Shown here: piece after piece, positions 11,444 to 23,300 of the stretch
How the letters are laid out: the number at the start of each line of letters is the position of its first letter
Numbering within the stretch: position 1 is the first letter of the stretch
NCBI GenBank assembly: GCA_021018995.1
Contig: CM037590.1
Location: 45,200,287 to 45,264,286 of the forward strand
DNA length: 64,000 bases
Source: Chloranthus sessilifolius
Taxonomy: Eukaryota; Streptophyta; Magnoliopsida; Chloranthales; Chloranthaceae
Reading direction: 5' to 3'
Program-made: the position numbers and the translations under genes
Notes under the pieces: model-generated
What the model was told of the DNA's origin: nothing
What the model saw: only the letters and a program-made list of their open reading frames with translations
Database searches by the model: none

Positions 11444-13318
11444 CATCATCCTTAAATCTTTTTATATCCATTTGATTATGGATAAAGGTGAGATTTGAAT
11501 CCCTAACCTCAACACTATCGACTTGAAGTAGTGCCATAATCCCTTGGACACCTAGTTTGTTCATCTTTAATAGATCAATCAAAATGAAAATTGTTCAAAA
11601 AAAATAAGGAAAAAATTGCTATAAAATGGTTAGTGAGGAATGAGGAAAAAATTGCTATAAAATGGGTAATTGCTATAAAACAAAAATATGGTTCAACTTT
11701 CGATTTACTAGTTTGTGCACTTTCCTTGTTTAGTGTGTAAATTGTTAGCTGTTACTTCACCTTTCTAGGCCACAGTTATGCATGCTGGTAGATAATAGAT
11801 ATTTAGTGAAATATTTATCATCACCTATTAGTTTAGATATTTAGTGAAATATTTATCATCACCTATTAGTTTTTTCTTATATTAATAACTTATTCTGAAT
11901 ATTCTATAGTTTGCACAGCCTAGGCCCTGTCCAAGCTCTCTTAGCACCCAGAGGTATCCAGTATCCACTGCCTGAGTCTCACCTAGCACATTTTGACAAC
12001 CTTTGAAACAGGCCTATTACTAACTAGGAACAGTGTTGATCGTGTTAACGACTTGCCCACACGACAATCACAGTCACAGGAAGTTTTAAGTGACTCGGGT
12101 CATGATCACTTAATGGGGTTTTTTTGGGAGGTTGAACCTGTGACAGTGTGACCTTAAGGTTGCAATAATGCAACCTTCTTCTTCTTCTTTTTTTCTGTGG
12201 GATTGAAACGTGCAACCTCAGGTTGCAATATTGATGGAGCAATTGCTCCCCATGGCATAGCTGTGGTGGTAGAATGTACTGGATTAGCCTATGAGAAGCA
12301 CACTTCCTAAAAATGACGCGGTGAAGAATATATAGCCAAATTCAGGGAGGATGGAGGCATCAATCATCCTTATGAGGACCATTTTAATTAAGGAAAATAC
12401 ATTTAAATAAGGCTATATGATTTGTATAACTGGTGCAACCAAACTCGTTAAGAAAGCCATTGTAAGGCTGCATCGACTAAAACAAGATATAAGATGATCG
12501 CTTAAGAAGCAAAGTTTTGGATAGCTGATTAATAAGTCAAACTACAGTGTTAACCTGGACTTATATGACATTATGTTGTGAAGAAGGGTGAAATCTGTCT
12601 CATTGATGTTGCAGTGCTTATGCATTGAGATCTCATTCTTCTGTGGTGTGTGGCCATGACAGGTTATGATATCCCATGAGAAGATGAATAAGATTTGAAA
12701 GAATGTGAAGTGAAACCTCAATAATTGGAAGGCTTCGCCCTTGACTTCCGAAGGAACTTTTTAGGGTGGATAAGGGTGAGGCCACTCTCATGATGTGGGA
12801 GTGTTTATGCTCTATGATCCCATTCTGCTGTGTGGTATGTTGGCAAGGGAGGTTGTGGATAATTCTGTGACAGATAAATGAGATTTAAAAGCAAGTAGGG
12901 TGAAGTCACCACCTCCACTATAGTGAAAACTTTAACTCAGTTCCCTATTTTCATTCAAGCTGTGTGAAAATTCGTGAAGCCAGAGAGGACATATGGTTCT
13001 TTGCTTCAAAGGCCAGAGGGAAGTTATTTACTAATGTCAGCGATAAAGATCACATAAAAGTGAAAATGATTTGCGAAAATGATAAGAGTGTCCTCAAATA
13101 TTTGAATGAGTCTAGGGAGGATTAACTTGCAATTGTCGCCATTTGGGTAGCTACTACAAAAAAAATGATGAAGTGATTTGAATATGAAAATCTGAAAGAG
13201 ATTGTTGTGGAGTATCGACGATGATGGTAAGTCTTGACCCCTGGAAGATCAAGACGAGGGTGCTAAATCGAAAGTGAGCAATGAGGAAAAGATTGCTATA
13301 ATATGGGTGGTAAATAGA
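11444..13318 (+). other. Intronic stretch with diverged local duplications
   Basis: No coding evidence. Two diverged copies of a ~180-bp segment occur around 12,610-12,710 and 12,790-12,890 (both with a TGATGT(T/G)G...ATCCCATTCT-like core and AGATTT(G/A)AAAG end). A short duplication of TAGATATTTAGTGAAATATT lies near 11,800-11,870. Confidence 0.45.
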
Positions 13319-13618
13319 GGATCAGTTCCATTTCACTAAAAGAATGTACTTGCAACATCCTGTGCTGGCATTGTCCTGTTTTCAAGTCCTTTGCACTGAA
13401 TGCTTACTCACACTTAAGGGTGTGAGAGGAAAAGTACATTGCATAAAGAATCATAAATAAGTTAACAATAATGATGGAGGGTCAGTTCCACTTCATCAAA
13501 GAATGTATATGTCCTTCGCAACTTCATGTGCTAGCACTGTCCTGTTTTTAAGTCCTTCGAATTGGATGTTCACTCACACTTAAGGGTTTGACAGGGAAAG
13601 GACATTGTGGTAAGAATA
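13319..13618. repeat. Diverged tandem duplication, ~160-bp unit
   Basis: Two copies share GTCCTGTTTT(C/T)AAGTCCTT and CTCACACTTAAGGGT, starting near 13321 and 13481. Non-coding, within the leader intron. Confidence 0.75.
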
Positions 13619-13649
13619 AAAAAAATAAGAAAATAGTAGTAGGAGATTG

Positions 13650-13715
13650 GGCCTGTAGTTCAATGGAAGGTGCACGACAACTTAACATCGAGGTTGTAGC
13701 TTCAATCCCAGCTTA
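13650..13715 (+). ncRNA. tRNA-like pol III promoter pair (possible SINE head or tRNA relic)
   Basis: TAGTTCAATGG (13656-13666) fits the internal A box of tRNA genes. GCTTCAATCCC (13699-13709) fits a degenerate B box. The spacing of 32 bp is normal for a tRNA. The arms do not fold into a proper anticodon stem, so this is not a working tRNA. It could be a tRNA-derived SINE fragment or chance. No poly(A)/poly(T) tail or target duplication was identified. Confidence 0.3.
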
Positions 13716-13941
13716 CCTATATAAAATAGAGCAAACAATAATGTTTGAGGTCCCTTATACCTTAACATCGTGTTTTCAATGCAGATCAGGAAAAACGAAC
13801 TTGGCATCATGTAATCTATCTATAGAGTGTAGATGCATCTTTAGACTATCACGGTTTCTTCACTAACAACTTTCATTATTTTCTCTAATTTCTTTATTTG
13901 TTTCTTTTTAATGAATTACATATTTATTTTGCTCTTTACAG

Positions 13942-14217
13942 GTTATATTGGCTCAGAGACTTGATTCACAGGGGATCAATTCAAATTGAGGCGAGTAAAT
14001 CACTCTTAGGATTTCTACTGCCATGTATAGAAAAGAATTAGATCGTAGATGATATTTTTGGAGGGAACTTGAATAAAAAAACTATATAGTGATTGGAGGA
14101 TCTTTCTTACTCCCCCATACGAATGGGAAAGTGTTAAACTTTACATGCGCTTCCCTTTTTGGTAGAATCTTCTTATACAAAGAACCAGGTCCAGATAATT
14201 TGTGGAGAAGGGTATCT
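13942..14217 (+). other. Probable second leader exon (5' UTR), directly before the start codon
   Basis: Follows the TTTACAG acceptor ending at 13941 and is continuous with the first coding exon. It contains a 9-codon upstream ORF (14023-14052). It also has an upstream in-frame ATG at 14089 that would add 43 residues to the protein. A further small intron inside this segment cannot be excluded. I favour 14218 because family members, as I recall them, begin with a Met-Pro-Gly-Asn-Glu N-terminus. Confidence 0.4.
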
Positions 14218-14395
14218 ATGCCTGGCAACGAAGCTGCAGAAAAGGTCCATAATTTCTTTGAGCAAGATAACTTGTCCCAGGGCCAGGCGAGTGGAAATTG
14301 GTCAGTTTTAAATAACAATCCGTGGGTCTGCAGCCCGAGACAGAATGGGACACCCCTGAATTCTAGTCTGAAGAATTACAATTTACAGTCTTCAG
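14218..14395 (+). CDS. Coding exon 1 of the large gene
   Basis: Start codon at 14218. It encodes residues 1-59 plus the first base of codon 60 and ends at CTTCAG|GTAATT. The intron that follows is 327 bp (14396-14722). Confidence 0.85.
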
Positions 14396-17300
14396 GTAAT
14401 TATAATTTGACTGCTCTATTCCTCCCTAGAAGATTTTATTATTCTTTGTTTTCTTCGCCTCTCTACTCGTCATGGGTAGTTCCTTCAATTGCATCTTGTA
14501 TTTTGTACATATTCTTCATCAACATTTTCACTTGGTTTTTATTTATTTATTTATTTTATTTTTCTTTTGTTTTAAAAAATTATTTATAAACTTATTTCGG
14601 TTTAGCCAACAGAAAAAAGAGATTGGCTTAATTTTTAAAATTTACACTTGTATCATTGGATTTGATGCTCATTTCCTTGCAAGTACTTATATTTCTATTT
14701 GGCCTTTGTTTGGGATTGACAGATTCCGAGATAGGAAATGGAAGGCAATCATCATTAATGCCACATGGTCCAAATCTCACACAATTAACTTTGAGACCTG
14801 AGTTTTCGAATGGCCAATCTAGAAGTCAACACCTGAATTTGAATGGCTTCATGCACAATGCTCAGGGTTTCCAAACAAGGTCCAATCAAGCAGAGTTTCT
14901 GGGAGAAGATTCAGAATCTGGTCGGCATAATTTATCGTCAAAAAACATAGCTGTACTTGAATCACAGCAAGGGAATGCTCCCGAAAGTTCGGAAAGTGCC
15001 GAGGTGCCTGTTAACTTCGACTTCCTTGGTGGTCAGCAGCAGCTCATGAGGGGGCACCAAACAGGCATGCCCCAGTCTTGGTCGAGGCAGCAATCAGGGT
15101 TTAACGAAATGCAGTTATGGCAACAGCAGTTGATGTTCAAGAAACTTCAAGAGCTTCAAGAGCTTCATCGTCAGCAGCAACTTCAGCAACTAGATCAATC
15201 ATTGGTCAATAACACTCCTATTCACGATGCTTCTAATTACCCATGGCCAAATGATCTCATGGCAGGTAACATGAATTGGGTACAGAGAAGTGGATCTCCT
15301 GGTGTGCAAGGCTTTCCGAGTGGGCAAGTGATTTCACATGACCAAGGCCATGCATTGCGTTCGATGGGTTTCATTCCTCAACAGCTCGATCAGTCTTTAT
15401 ATGGTGCTCCAGTTGCTAGCACAAGAGGATCTTTGAATAATCAATATTCTAATTTCCAAGGAGTTTCTCGTGATTGTTCTGATATGTTGACCAAGGTTGG
15501 TGGAATCCAAGTAGAGAAGCCACTAATACAGGTGGGTAATGTCTTCAATTCTTTTCAAGGTGATCAAAGTGCTGTATTTCCCGAACAAATTTGTATCCAG
15601 GATGGTGTTGCAGTTTCTAAACAGGAGATTCGAGGGAAGAACTTGTTTGGGCATGCTCCTTTACAAAATTTAAGCAATGGAGTTATGTTGGGAAAATTTC
15701 AGCAAGTGAATAATTCCCTGCCGAGAAACCTGCAGGAACAGGAAAAAGCAGGTGGGCAAGGTGACCCTTCACAGGGTATGGTCAACCTAGATCCGACAGA
15801 AGAGAAGATCTTGTTCAACACAGCTGACAGTGTTTGTTATTCTTCTTTTGGAAGGAGCGGCGGGACTAGTACAGGAGTCTACATGCATGGAAATCAGTTG
15901 GAAAACACTGATTGCCTCGATCCATTTCCATCTATTCAGAGTGGGAGCTGGAGTGCTCTTATGCAATCGGCTGTAGCAGAAGCGTCTAGTAGTGACACAG
16001 GGATACAGGATGAATGGAGTGGCTTGAGTTTTCAGAAAGCAGACATGCCAACATTGGATGATAGTGGGAAGCAGCAAACTACTTGGGTTAATGACAATTT
16101 GCAGACTGCTGCTTCGTTAAATTCAAGACCGTTTCCTCTTTTTGACGATGCAAATATGAACTCAAGTGGTTGCAATGTCCCTGGTTTTCAGGAATCGTCT
16201 AAAGAAGCTAGCCAGTGGTTAGATCGGAGTCCCCAACAAAAGCCACCTGTTGAGGGAAGTCTACAAGTTCAACAAACACCTATTCGTTTGGAAGATGCCT
16301 CAGTAGGTGCTTGGGCAAGTCATGTTTATGAGCAGTCTGGAAATGCTGCACAGAACATGGGGTTAAATGCACAGAACGTGCAGGGCTCTTGGACTGACCA
16401 ACAGAGCACAGTCTCTTATAATGTCGGTAGCCAACCCAGCAATAAACAGAATAATGGTTGGAATATTAACGAGTCACTCTCACCAAATGGAGATGGTAGT
16501 AATGATAGCGCCATACATGGTGGTCATAGTACTGATCCTAAGAGAGCTATGCATGTGGAAACATTGGGAAGGGATTGTGATGATGGTATGTGGAAGGCCG
16601 GTGATAATCAAATGGCTGGTTCATACCCTACTTCTACTGGTGGGCTAGATCAAGTAAAACCTGGCATGGGCAGTCCACAACTGCATACAGAAGATTCTCA
16701 TATGAATAATTTTTCTTCCCTACAGAATTCCAGAATTTCAAGGATGAACCAGGAAATGAATCAACAGGTTCTAAATAGCTATCACATTGACTATGGGAAG
16801 CACACTGTTCTTGACTCTTCTGCGAGTTACAGAGGGAACAAAAATATGGGGAAATTCCAGCATCAGCCGAGAAAGGGCCCGCAAGATCGGGAGCTATCCA
16901 TGAATAATTCTGTGAGGGAGTCGGGTGGCTTGTATGATAAGAAACAGGAGAATTACAACCAAAACGATGGCTATGTTTCTAATGATTCACATCCTGGTCA
17001 ACATAGTGTTACTGGAGGTAATGTGAGGGAGAATGCTTGGTCAGGTGCTAGTGATTCTCGTTCTTTCGGTAGTGGCCAAAAAAGTATCAGTCAGGTTGGT
17101 CGAAAGCCTCCAGTGTCACGCAAATTTCAATATCATCCAATGGGAAATTTGGGTGTGAACGTGGAACCTGATAATACCACAAAACAGGTTTTACATCCGC
17201 AAGGTCTACCCCAACCTGTTAATCAAGGGCAAAAAATTCAAGATAAAGTGCATTTTGGGCACTCAAAGCTTGCTGGTCATTGCCTTTCGAGCAGTTCCAC

Positions 17301-20300
17301 GGATATGGAAAAGGTGAATTCGACACTCACTGCATTAATTGAGGAATTATAGTAGTCTTTGACTTTTTCTGAAGTCCTGTTAGCTAGTTATCAAATATTT
17401 ATGATGTTATTCCCTCTACAGGGTCACTTCACAGATTCACCAAGAAATTTTAAAGGAGCTGAGGAGGTAATTTCTAGGGGTGTTTTTCATGGTTATGGGT
17501 CTTCTACATCTTCATACGATAGAGCAGCTGCCATCCATGCTCCAAGCAAGAGGGATGCTCAGACAAGGTAGCTCCATACTTCCAATTTTGCGAGTGTGTG
17601 GGTGGGTGGGTGGGGGTGTTATTTATTTGTATGAATTGTGCAATCTTGCAAACACTATTTATAACAATTAGGGCTAATAAAATTATTTATTTTAATAGAA
17701 GTCTAGGGTGATCTAACAAATTAAGCTCCCTGGTGAAGAAGATGCCACATCTTGGCTGGGGTACCAAGCCTGTGAATTCAGCAACAATCTACATGTCTCA
17801 TGTGGGGCTAAACCCACAAACATGCACTTACATAGTATGACATTAAACATGTAGAATACGATCCTAAAACACGTGAATGATGTGGATATGCTAGTTGGCT
17901 GAAATTAAACTAATTAATTAAACAAAAATCTCAAATTATCGTGATGCCTTGGGGTTTCGTAGATTTCTGCTTGAGTGATCACGTTAGATTCGGCTAGGGT
18001 CTAACTCGATGCGCGAGATCCGTTAGCTTTGCGGAATGAGCGATCCTAGAGATAGAATTCTAGCATCCTCTAGGTTAGGGCACTTGTTCGTAGATCCAAA
18101 ATGGACTCGCTAAGTTCTTGCTAGGTGATGCGGGAAAAATCGCACGCTAACCCTAAAATAGTGTAAATCCCTCAAGATAGGGGTTAGGGTTATCGCTTTT
18201 CAATTAAAACAAAAAATAAAAGGGAAAATAGGGATAGAAGAAGAAGATCCAAGAAATCGCTTAAAGGAAGAAAGTTGACCTCACACCAAACTGCAAGCGG
18301 GAGAAGAATCACTCTTCTATCGAAAACTCATCTCAAGTTCTCTAGAATTCGCACAAAGCAAAACTCATAATTTTCATTCATCATCAATAATAATTCTCAT
18401 AAGAGATTACAATGTGTATTTATAAAGAACAAAAACCCTAGGAATGCTACTTAAAATAAAACTCCTAATCAGTCATTAAAACTTTCTAATCTAACAGTCA
18501 CAATTACTTTCACCATTAATCATGTTTTTTATTATGCGATCACTTTTGAAGGCTTAAACGATGTCCGATTGACATGAAATTGGTCTTGTTTGAAAGCTTA
18601 TTGAAGTAGCTTTCCAACAAGGCAATAATCACACAATTTCGACACATATTGGTAAACTTATGACCATTTTTCCGATGGTTGCGCAGAAAGTGATGGGATT
18701 AACAGTCACATATCACATATATGTGCTTGACCCCCTAATAATTCAAATAAGGAAACTAGTCCTAGAACAAGTTACTTATTAAAAGAATCCTAATAAGAAA
18801 GGAAACTAAACCTAGATAAAATATTGCCTAAATTAATGTGCACACGGGTTTTTAATGGGCCTTTTTAAAAAACCCATTCGTGGGTCTAAAGTTTGCACCA
18901 ATCCCCTCTACTTTGAAAAAGTTCTACCTCGAACTTTGGTTGGTATGGATCTTCATGATTGCGATCACAGACAATATATAGGGAACCTCGATCGGAAGCG
19001 GCTTGAACAAGTAAATAGGATTCCACTCGGGCTCGATCTGTTTAATCTTCGATTCTCCAACGGAAATGAATATTAACATGCAACCAACACGATCTTGGGA
19101 CCTGTGGGTCGTGGGTGTGATAGTCTTTATTTCGAATAATTGTGCTTCGACAATCTCGGGCTCGAGAGGATTGATTGCAGCAACTTGTTCTTCAATGGCT
19201 TCGGGCTCCCCAATGGTGTTGGGGTTAGTACAGATATTGACCGGAATAGGGTTCTCATCAATCAGTACCGACTCTTCGACTGATTTTGGGGCTATCACGG
19301 GTTCAGGTAGAGGATCGATAACAATTTTAGGTGAGATGAGGTTGGCTAGGGTAACGACGGTGACGGACTTGATTTCTTGAATGGGCTTTGGGTTGTAAGT
19401 TGTTACGGGGGCTGCAACCGGTATAGAGTTTACACCATTAATGGATTCCGTAACGGGTGTAGGTTTCACAATAGTTATGGGATCAGAAATTATTATGGGA
19501 TTACAACGGACGGTTGGTGATGTGGTTGGGTTAACGGACACGGGATTTGAAAGCTTAAATCTCAAAGCTTCATGTCTCACCGATATGATTTCCTCTTGTA
19601 GTTTGAGAATAAAATCCTCAAGAAATTCTTGAACGAGACCCTTGTTTAATGCCTCCGCTATTGACGTGTATTTGTTAACTCACGTCTAATCTCAAGAGTA
19701 AACGCTCGATCATATAAAGCTGGCCAATTTCGAGGTGTTGAATTTAAATACCTCAGACTCTGCGATCTAATTTTCACTGCCTCTCATGCTTGTCTAATCT
19801 TACCAATTGTTTGATACAAATCAAAGAGCTTTTGCCGATCCACGAACGATCCCATTTTAGCCATCAAGACTCCATTCAACTAGTGCAAGGCTTCGATAAA
19901 CTGTTCTTTAATTATGATGGGCTTCACATGCCGAGTGTTGAACTTGGGCTTTGATACCAATTTGATGCGGGAAAAATCGCACGCTAACCCTGAAATAGCG
20001 TAAATCCCGCAAGATAGGGGTTAGGGTTCTCGCTTTTCAATTAAAACAAAAAAATAAAAGGGAAAATAAGTGTAGAAGAAGAAGATCCAAGGAATCGCTC
20101 AAAGGAAGAAAGTTGGCCCCACACCAAACTGCAAGCGGGAGAAGAATTACTCTTCTATCTAAATCTCATCTCAAGTTCTCTACAATTCGTACAAAACAAG
20201 ACTCATAATTTTCATTCATCATCAATAATAATTCTCATAAAAGATTGCAATGTGTATTTATAAAGAAAAAAAACCCTAGGAATACTACTTAAAATAAAAC

Positions 20301-23300
20301 TCCTAATCAATCATTAAAACTTTCTAATCTAACGGTCACAATTACTTTCACCATTAACCCCGTTGTTTTATTACGCGATCACTTTTGAAGGCTCAAATGA
20401 TGTCTGATTGACGTGAAATTGGTCATGTTTGAAAGTTTATTGAAGTAGCTTTCCAACAAGGCAAGAATCACACAATTCCGACACATATTAGTAGACTTAT
20501 GACCATTTTTCCGATGGTTGCGCAGAAAGTGACGGGATTAACAGTCACATATCACATATATGTGCTTGACCCCTAAATAATTCAAATAAGGAAATTAGTC
20601 CTAAAACAAGTTACTTATTAAAAGAATCCTAATAAGAAAGGAAACTAAACCCAGATAAAATATTGTCTAAATTAAAGTGCACACGGGTCTTTAACGGACA
20701 TTTTTTAAAAACCCATTCGTGGGTCCACTTTTTCTTTTGGCGTCCCCTCTTTATCCGACCACGATTCAAACAGACGGATCTAAAGTTCGCACCACTAGGG
20801 CTGTTGAGTCGGAGTGATCCAATGATTCAAATCTAATCTAGGGTTATGAGATTTGGCTGATAAAATAAAGTTAGGGTCAAATGGTTTCAAGAGCTTGGTA
20901 AAGAAATAGGGAAAATAAGAACGTCAAGAGAAGATTAAGATCTTGTGGGCATCACACCCTTGGCCTCATACCAAACCCTCACGGGGAAGAAGAATCACTC
21001 TTCGAAGCTCCTCTCAAGCTTGAGTGGAGAGGAGTGACTTATTAAGTTACCCTAAAGGTAATTACATTTGACTCGAAAAGGAAAAAAAAGGACAAAACGG
21101 ACAACGTTCGTCGTATGACTGACTTGAGTGAGTTTGGTTCTCGCTCAAGCACGAATTTTTACGGAAGGGTTGCTTGAGTGACTTATGACCCAAAGTTTGG
21201 CCTGCCTTTTTTAAAGCATTCTCGCTCAAGCGAGAAAGGTGGTCACTCGAGCGGATATAAGCAGTGACCCTCTTCGCTGCTTCTCATCGCCTTTCTTCGA
21301 TAGATGTTGGCACCCCGTGGCTCCTTCGTTGCTTCTTCTTACGTCGTTTCTTCTTAGGCCGGAAAACCCGTCGCGGCCCTATTTCCATGCCTTTGATGTT
21401 GGCGTCCCCGCCAATTCTCCCAGACCAAAAGTGTTTCATCCTTGATGAAACCAGCTTGAAGTCGACGTCCCCGTCAGCTTGTCTTCAAAACCTTTAGATA
21501 TTCAATTGATGGATCTACAAACTTGCTTGATCTCTGCACATAATTACCTGAAATGAATAAACTTAGGAAACATAAAAACCGCAAATCGATGTGCACGAAA
21601 GATGGATATGCATCAACAAATGACTTTGGTTCATACAGGGCAATGAAGACAGATGAAGGAGAAATGTTAGAAGCCTTCAATGTCTTATCGGATGCCTAAA
21701 ATGGAAGAGAAGGTTGAGTTTGGCACACCACCAACCCTTAGGCGGTTGTGCAAACTGAGGATCAAAGTCTTGCTCTTATACCATTTTAAATCATGTAAAA
21801 ATTTCAATATGACTGGAGAAGCCCACATATTATTCATTTATAAACATAATGCTATGGCACTAGAAGATTTAGAATTCTCCAGTTCATATGATGATACGGC
21901 TCTACTGAGGTACCAAGGGACACAGGTTCCTTTACATAGCCTAAAGACTTAAGAAACAATGTTTTTCTAATTTTTTTGACAGGTGAATATGTCAAAATTT
22001 CAAAGTGGCAGGAAAAAATGGTAAGAAAAATAGTAAAAGAGGAAGAAAACTCATTGCCTTATAACCTGAACATAATGTTTAGACAAAATCCCAAAAGCAC
22101 CTAATGAAAGCATCGGGGTTGCCTGTCATATGGTTGCGGGCCCCATATCATAAATAGTTTCCCTTCCCAATGAATGTGAGTAAATTGTTTATCCAAAAAT
22201 TGAAGAACATCAAAATTATATCTCTGGAAATTTCGGAAATTCTTCTAGCTTCATGCGTGTGTTCTTGGGGGGGGGGGGAGAGGGATCTAGCTTATCACGT
22301 ACTGGAAACCTCCCCCGATCCACATTGAAGTCACATTGGAGGTGTCGTTCCATAGGATCTCCACCTCAATATCAGAAGCGTTAACATGCTCAAGCAGTCC
22401 AACATAAGACAAAATCTCATTGCGTAGGTCATTGCTGAAAACTCTCTCCAAACCAATCGGCCTTGGGTTGCTTTTACTTCAAGTTTCAAAATTTGGCTTA
22501 ATCCACCTGGGGGGCTTTTGAGCTGGCCCCGAGTCCTCTAGTAAGGTCGAAAACTGAATACCGCTTACGCATTTCAAAACTGTGAATGACTATCATATGA
22601 ACAATTTCAGTCAGACTAAACTATCATATGAACAATTTCAGTCAGACTAAACTATCATATGAACAATTTCAGTCAGACATAAATAATTATTGCAGAATTT
22701 TTTTTTTTCCTCCTATAATCCAGTAGCTTAAAAAACACTTTGTTCGAGTGTTTCTAATTTCTACTCAACCTACTCCACTCATCCAGAAATTAATTACAAA
22801 TTATTATAAGAATTGAAGGCATTAAAAAGCTACTAGTTGTTCATACTTCACCTCCAATTTCAGTTAATAAAAATGTCAATTGCATTAACCTTAGGGTGCC
22901 TACAGAGTTGTCATGAGATCATGGTCAGAATGTCCATAATTCCAATTATACCATATTAAGAGGCTGTGCACACGGAACCCTGTACCCTAGGATGTGAAAG
23001 GGGTTCAAATTCTAACAAAAGGATTGTTACAACTAGGGCTGTGCAGAAAACCAATCGAACCAACCCGGCCGAAACCGACTGAAATTTTGGTTCGGTTTCG
23101 GTTTTGGAAAAGTGGGTTATCGGATTATCGGTTCGGTTTCAGTTTTGATGTAAAAAATCCGAAACCGAACCGGTAAGAAACCGATAATAGGATATTACTT
23201 AGGTGCATACAAAAATAGGTTTTCCTTTTAATTTCTTACAAATAATTGGTATTATTTGTAAAAAGGAAATTTTACAAATAATAGGTATTATTTGTAAAAA

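Larger units (their letters stand above)
6315..13941 (+). other. Leader intron (5' UTR intron), ~7.6 kb
   Basis: Runs from the GTAAGT donor at 6315 to a good acceptor with a pyrimidine-rich tract (GCTCTTTACAG, ending 13941). It contains no convincing protein gene, only the repeats listed separately. Whether further small UTR exons lie inside cannot be judged without transcript data. Confidence 0.45.
18126..20794 (-). mobile_element. Complete small non-autonomous LTR retrotransposon, 2,669 bp
   Basis: Two direct repeats, 18126-18900 and 19963-20794, begin TGATGCGGGAAAAATCGCAC and end GTT(T/C)GCACCA (plus-strand view). The lower copy lacks about 57 bp near its end. CTAGG flanks both sides (18121-18125 and 20795-20799) as a 5-bp target duplication. 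Read on the minus strand, a primer-binding site TTGGTATCAAAGCCC (19948-19962; initiator tRNA-Met type) directly follows the 5' LTR. A purine tract, AAAGTAGAGGGGAT, precedes the 3' LTR at 18901. The internal region is only 1.06 kb and has no recognisable protease, reverse transcriptase or integrase, so it must rely on enzymes from another element. Confidence 0.92.

Noticed and set aside
14656-14722. Alternative start of exon 2 ORF at 14656 (hydrophobic leader)
   Set aside because: The first 22 codons are intron sequence before a good GATTGACAG acceptor; splicing from 14395 gives the family-like N-terminus in frame.
19066-19632. Plus-strand ORFs opposite the 218-codon LTR-element ORF
   Set aside because: They are antisense to the element's orientation set by its primer-binding site and polypurine tract, and have no motif.
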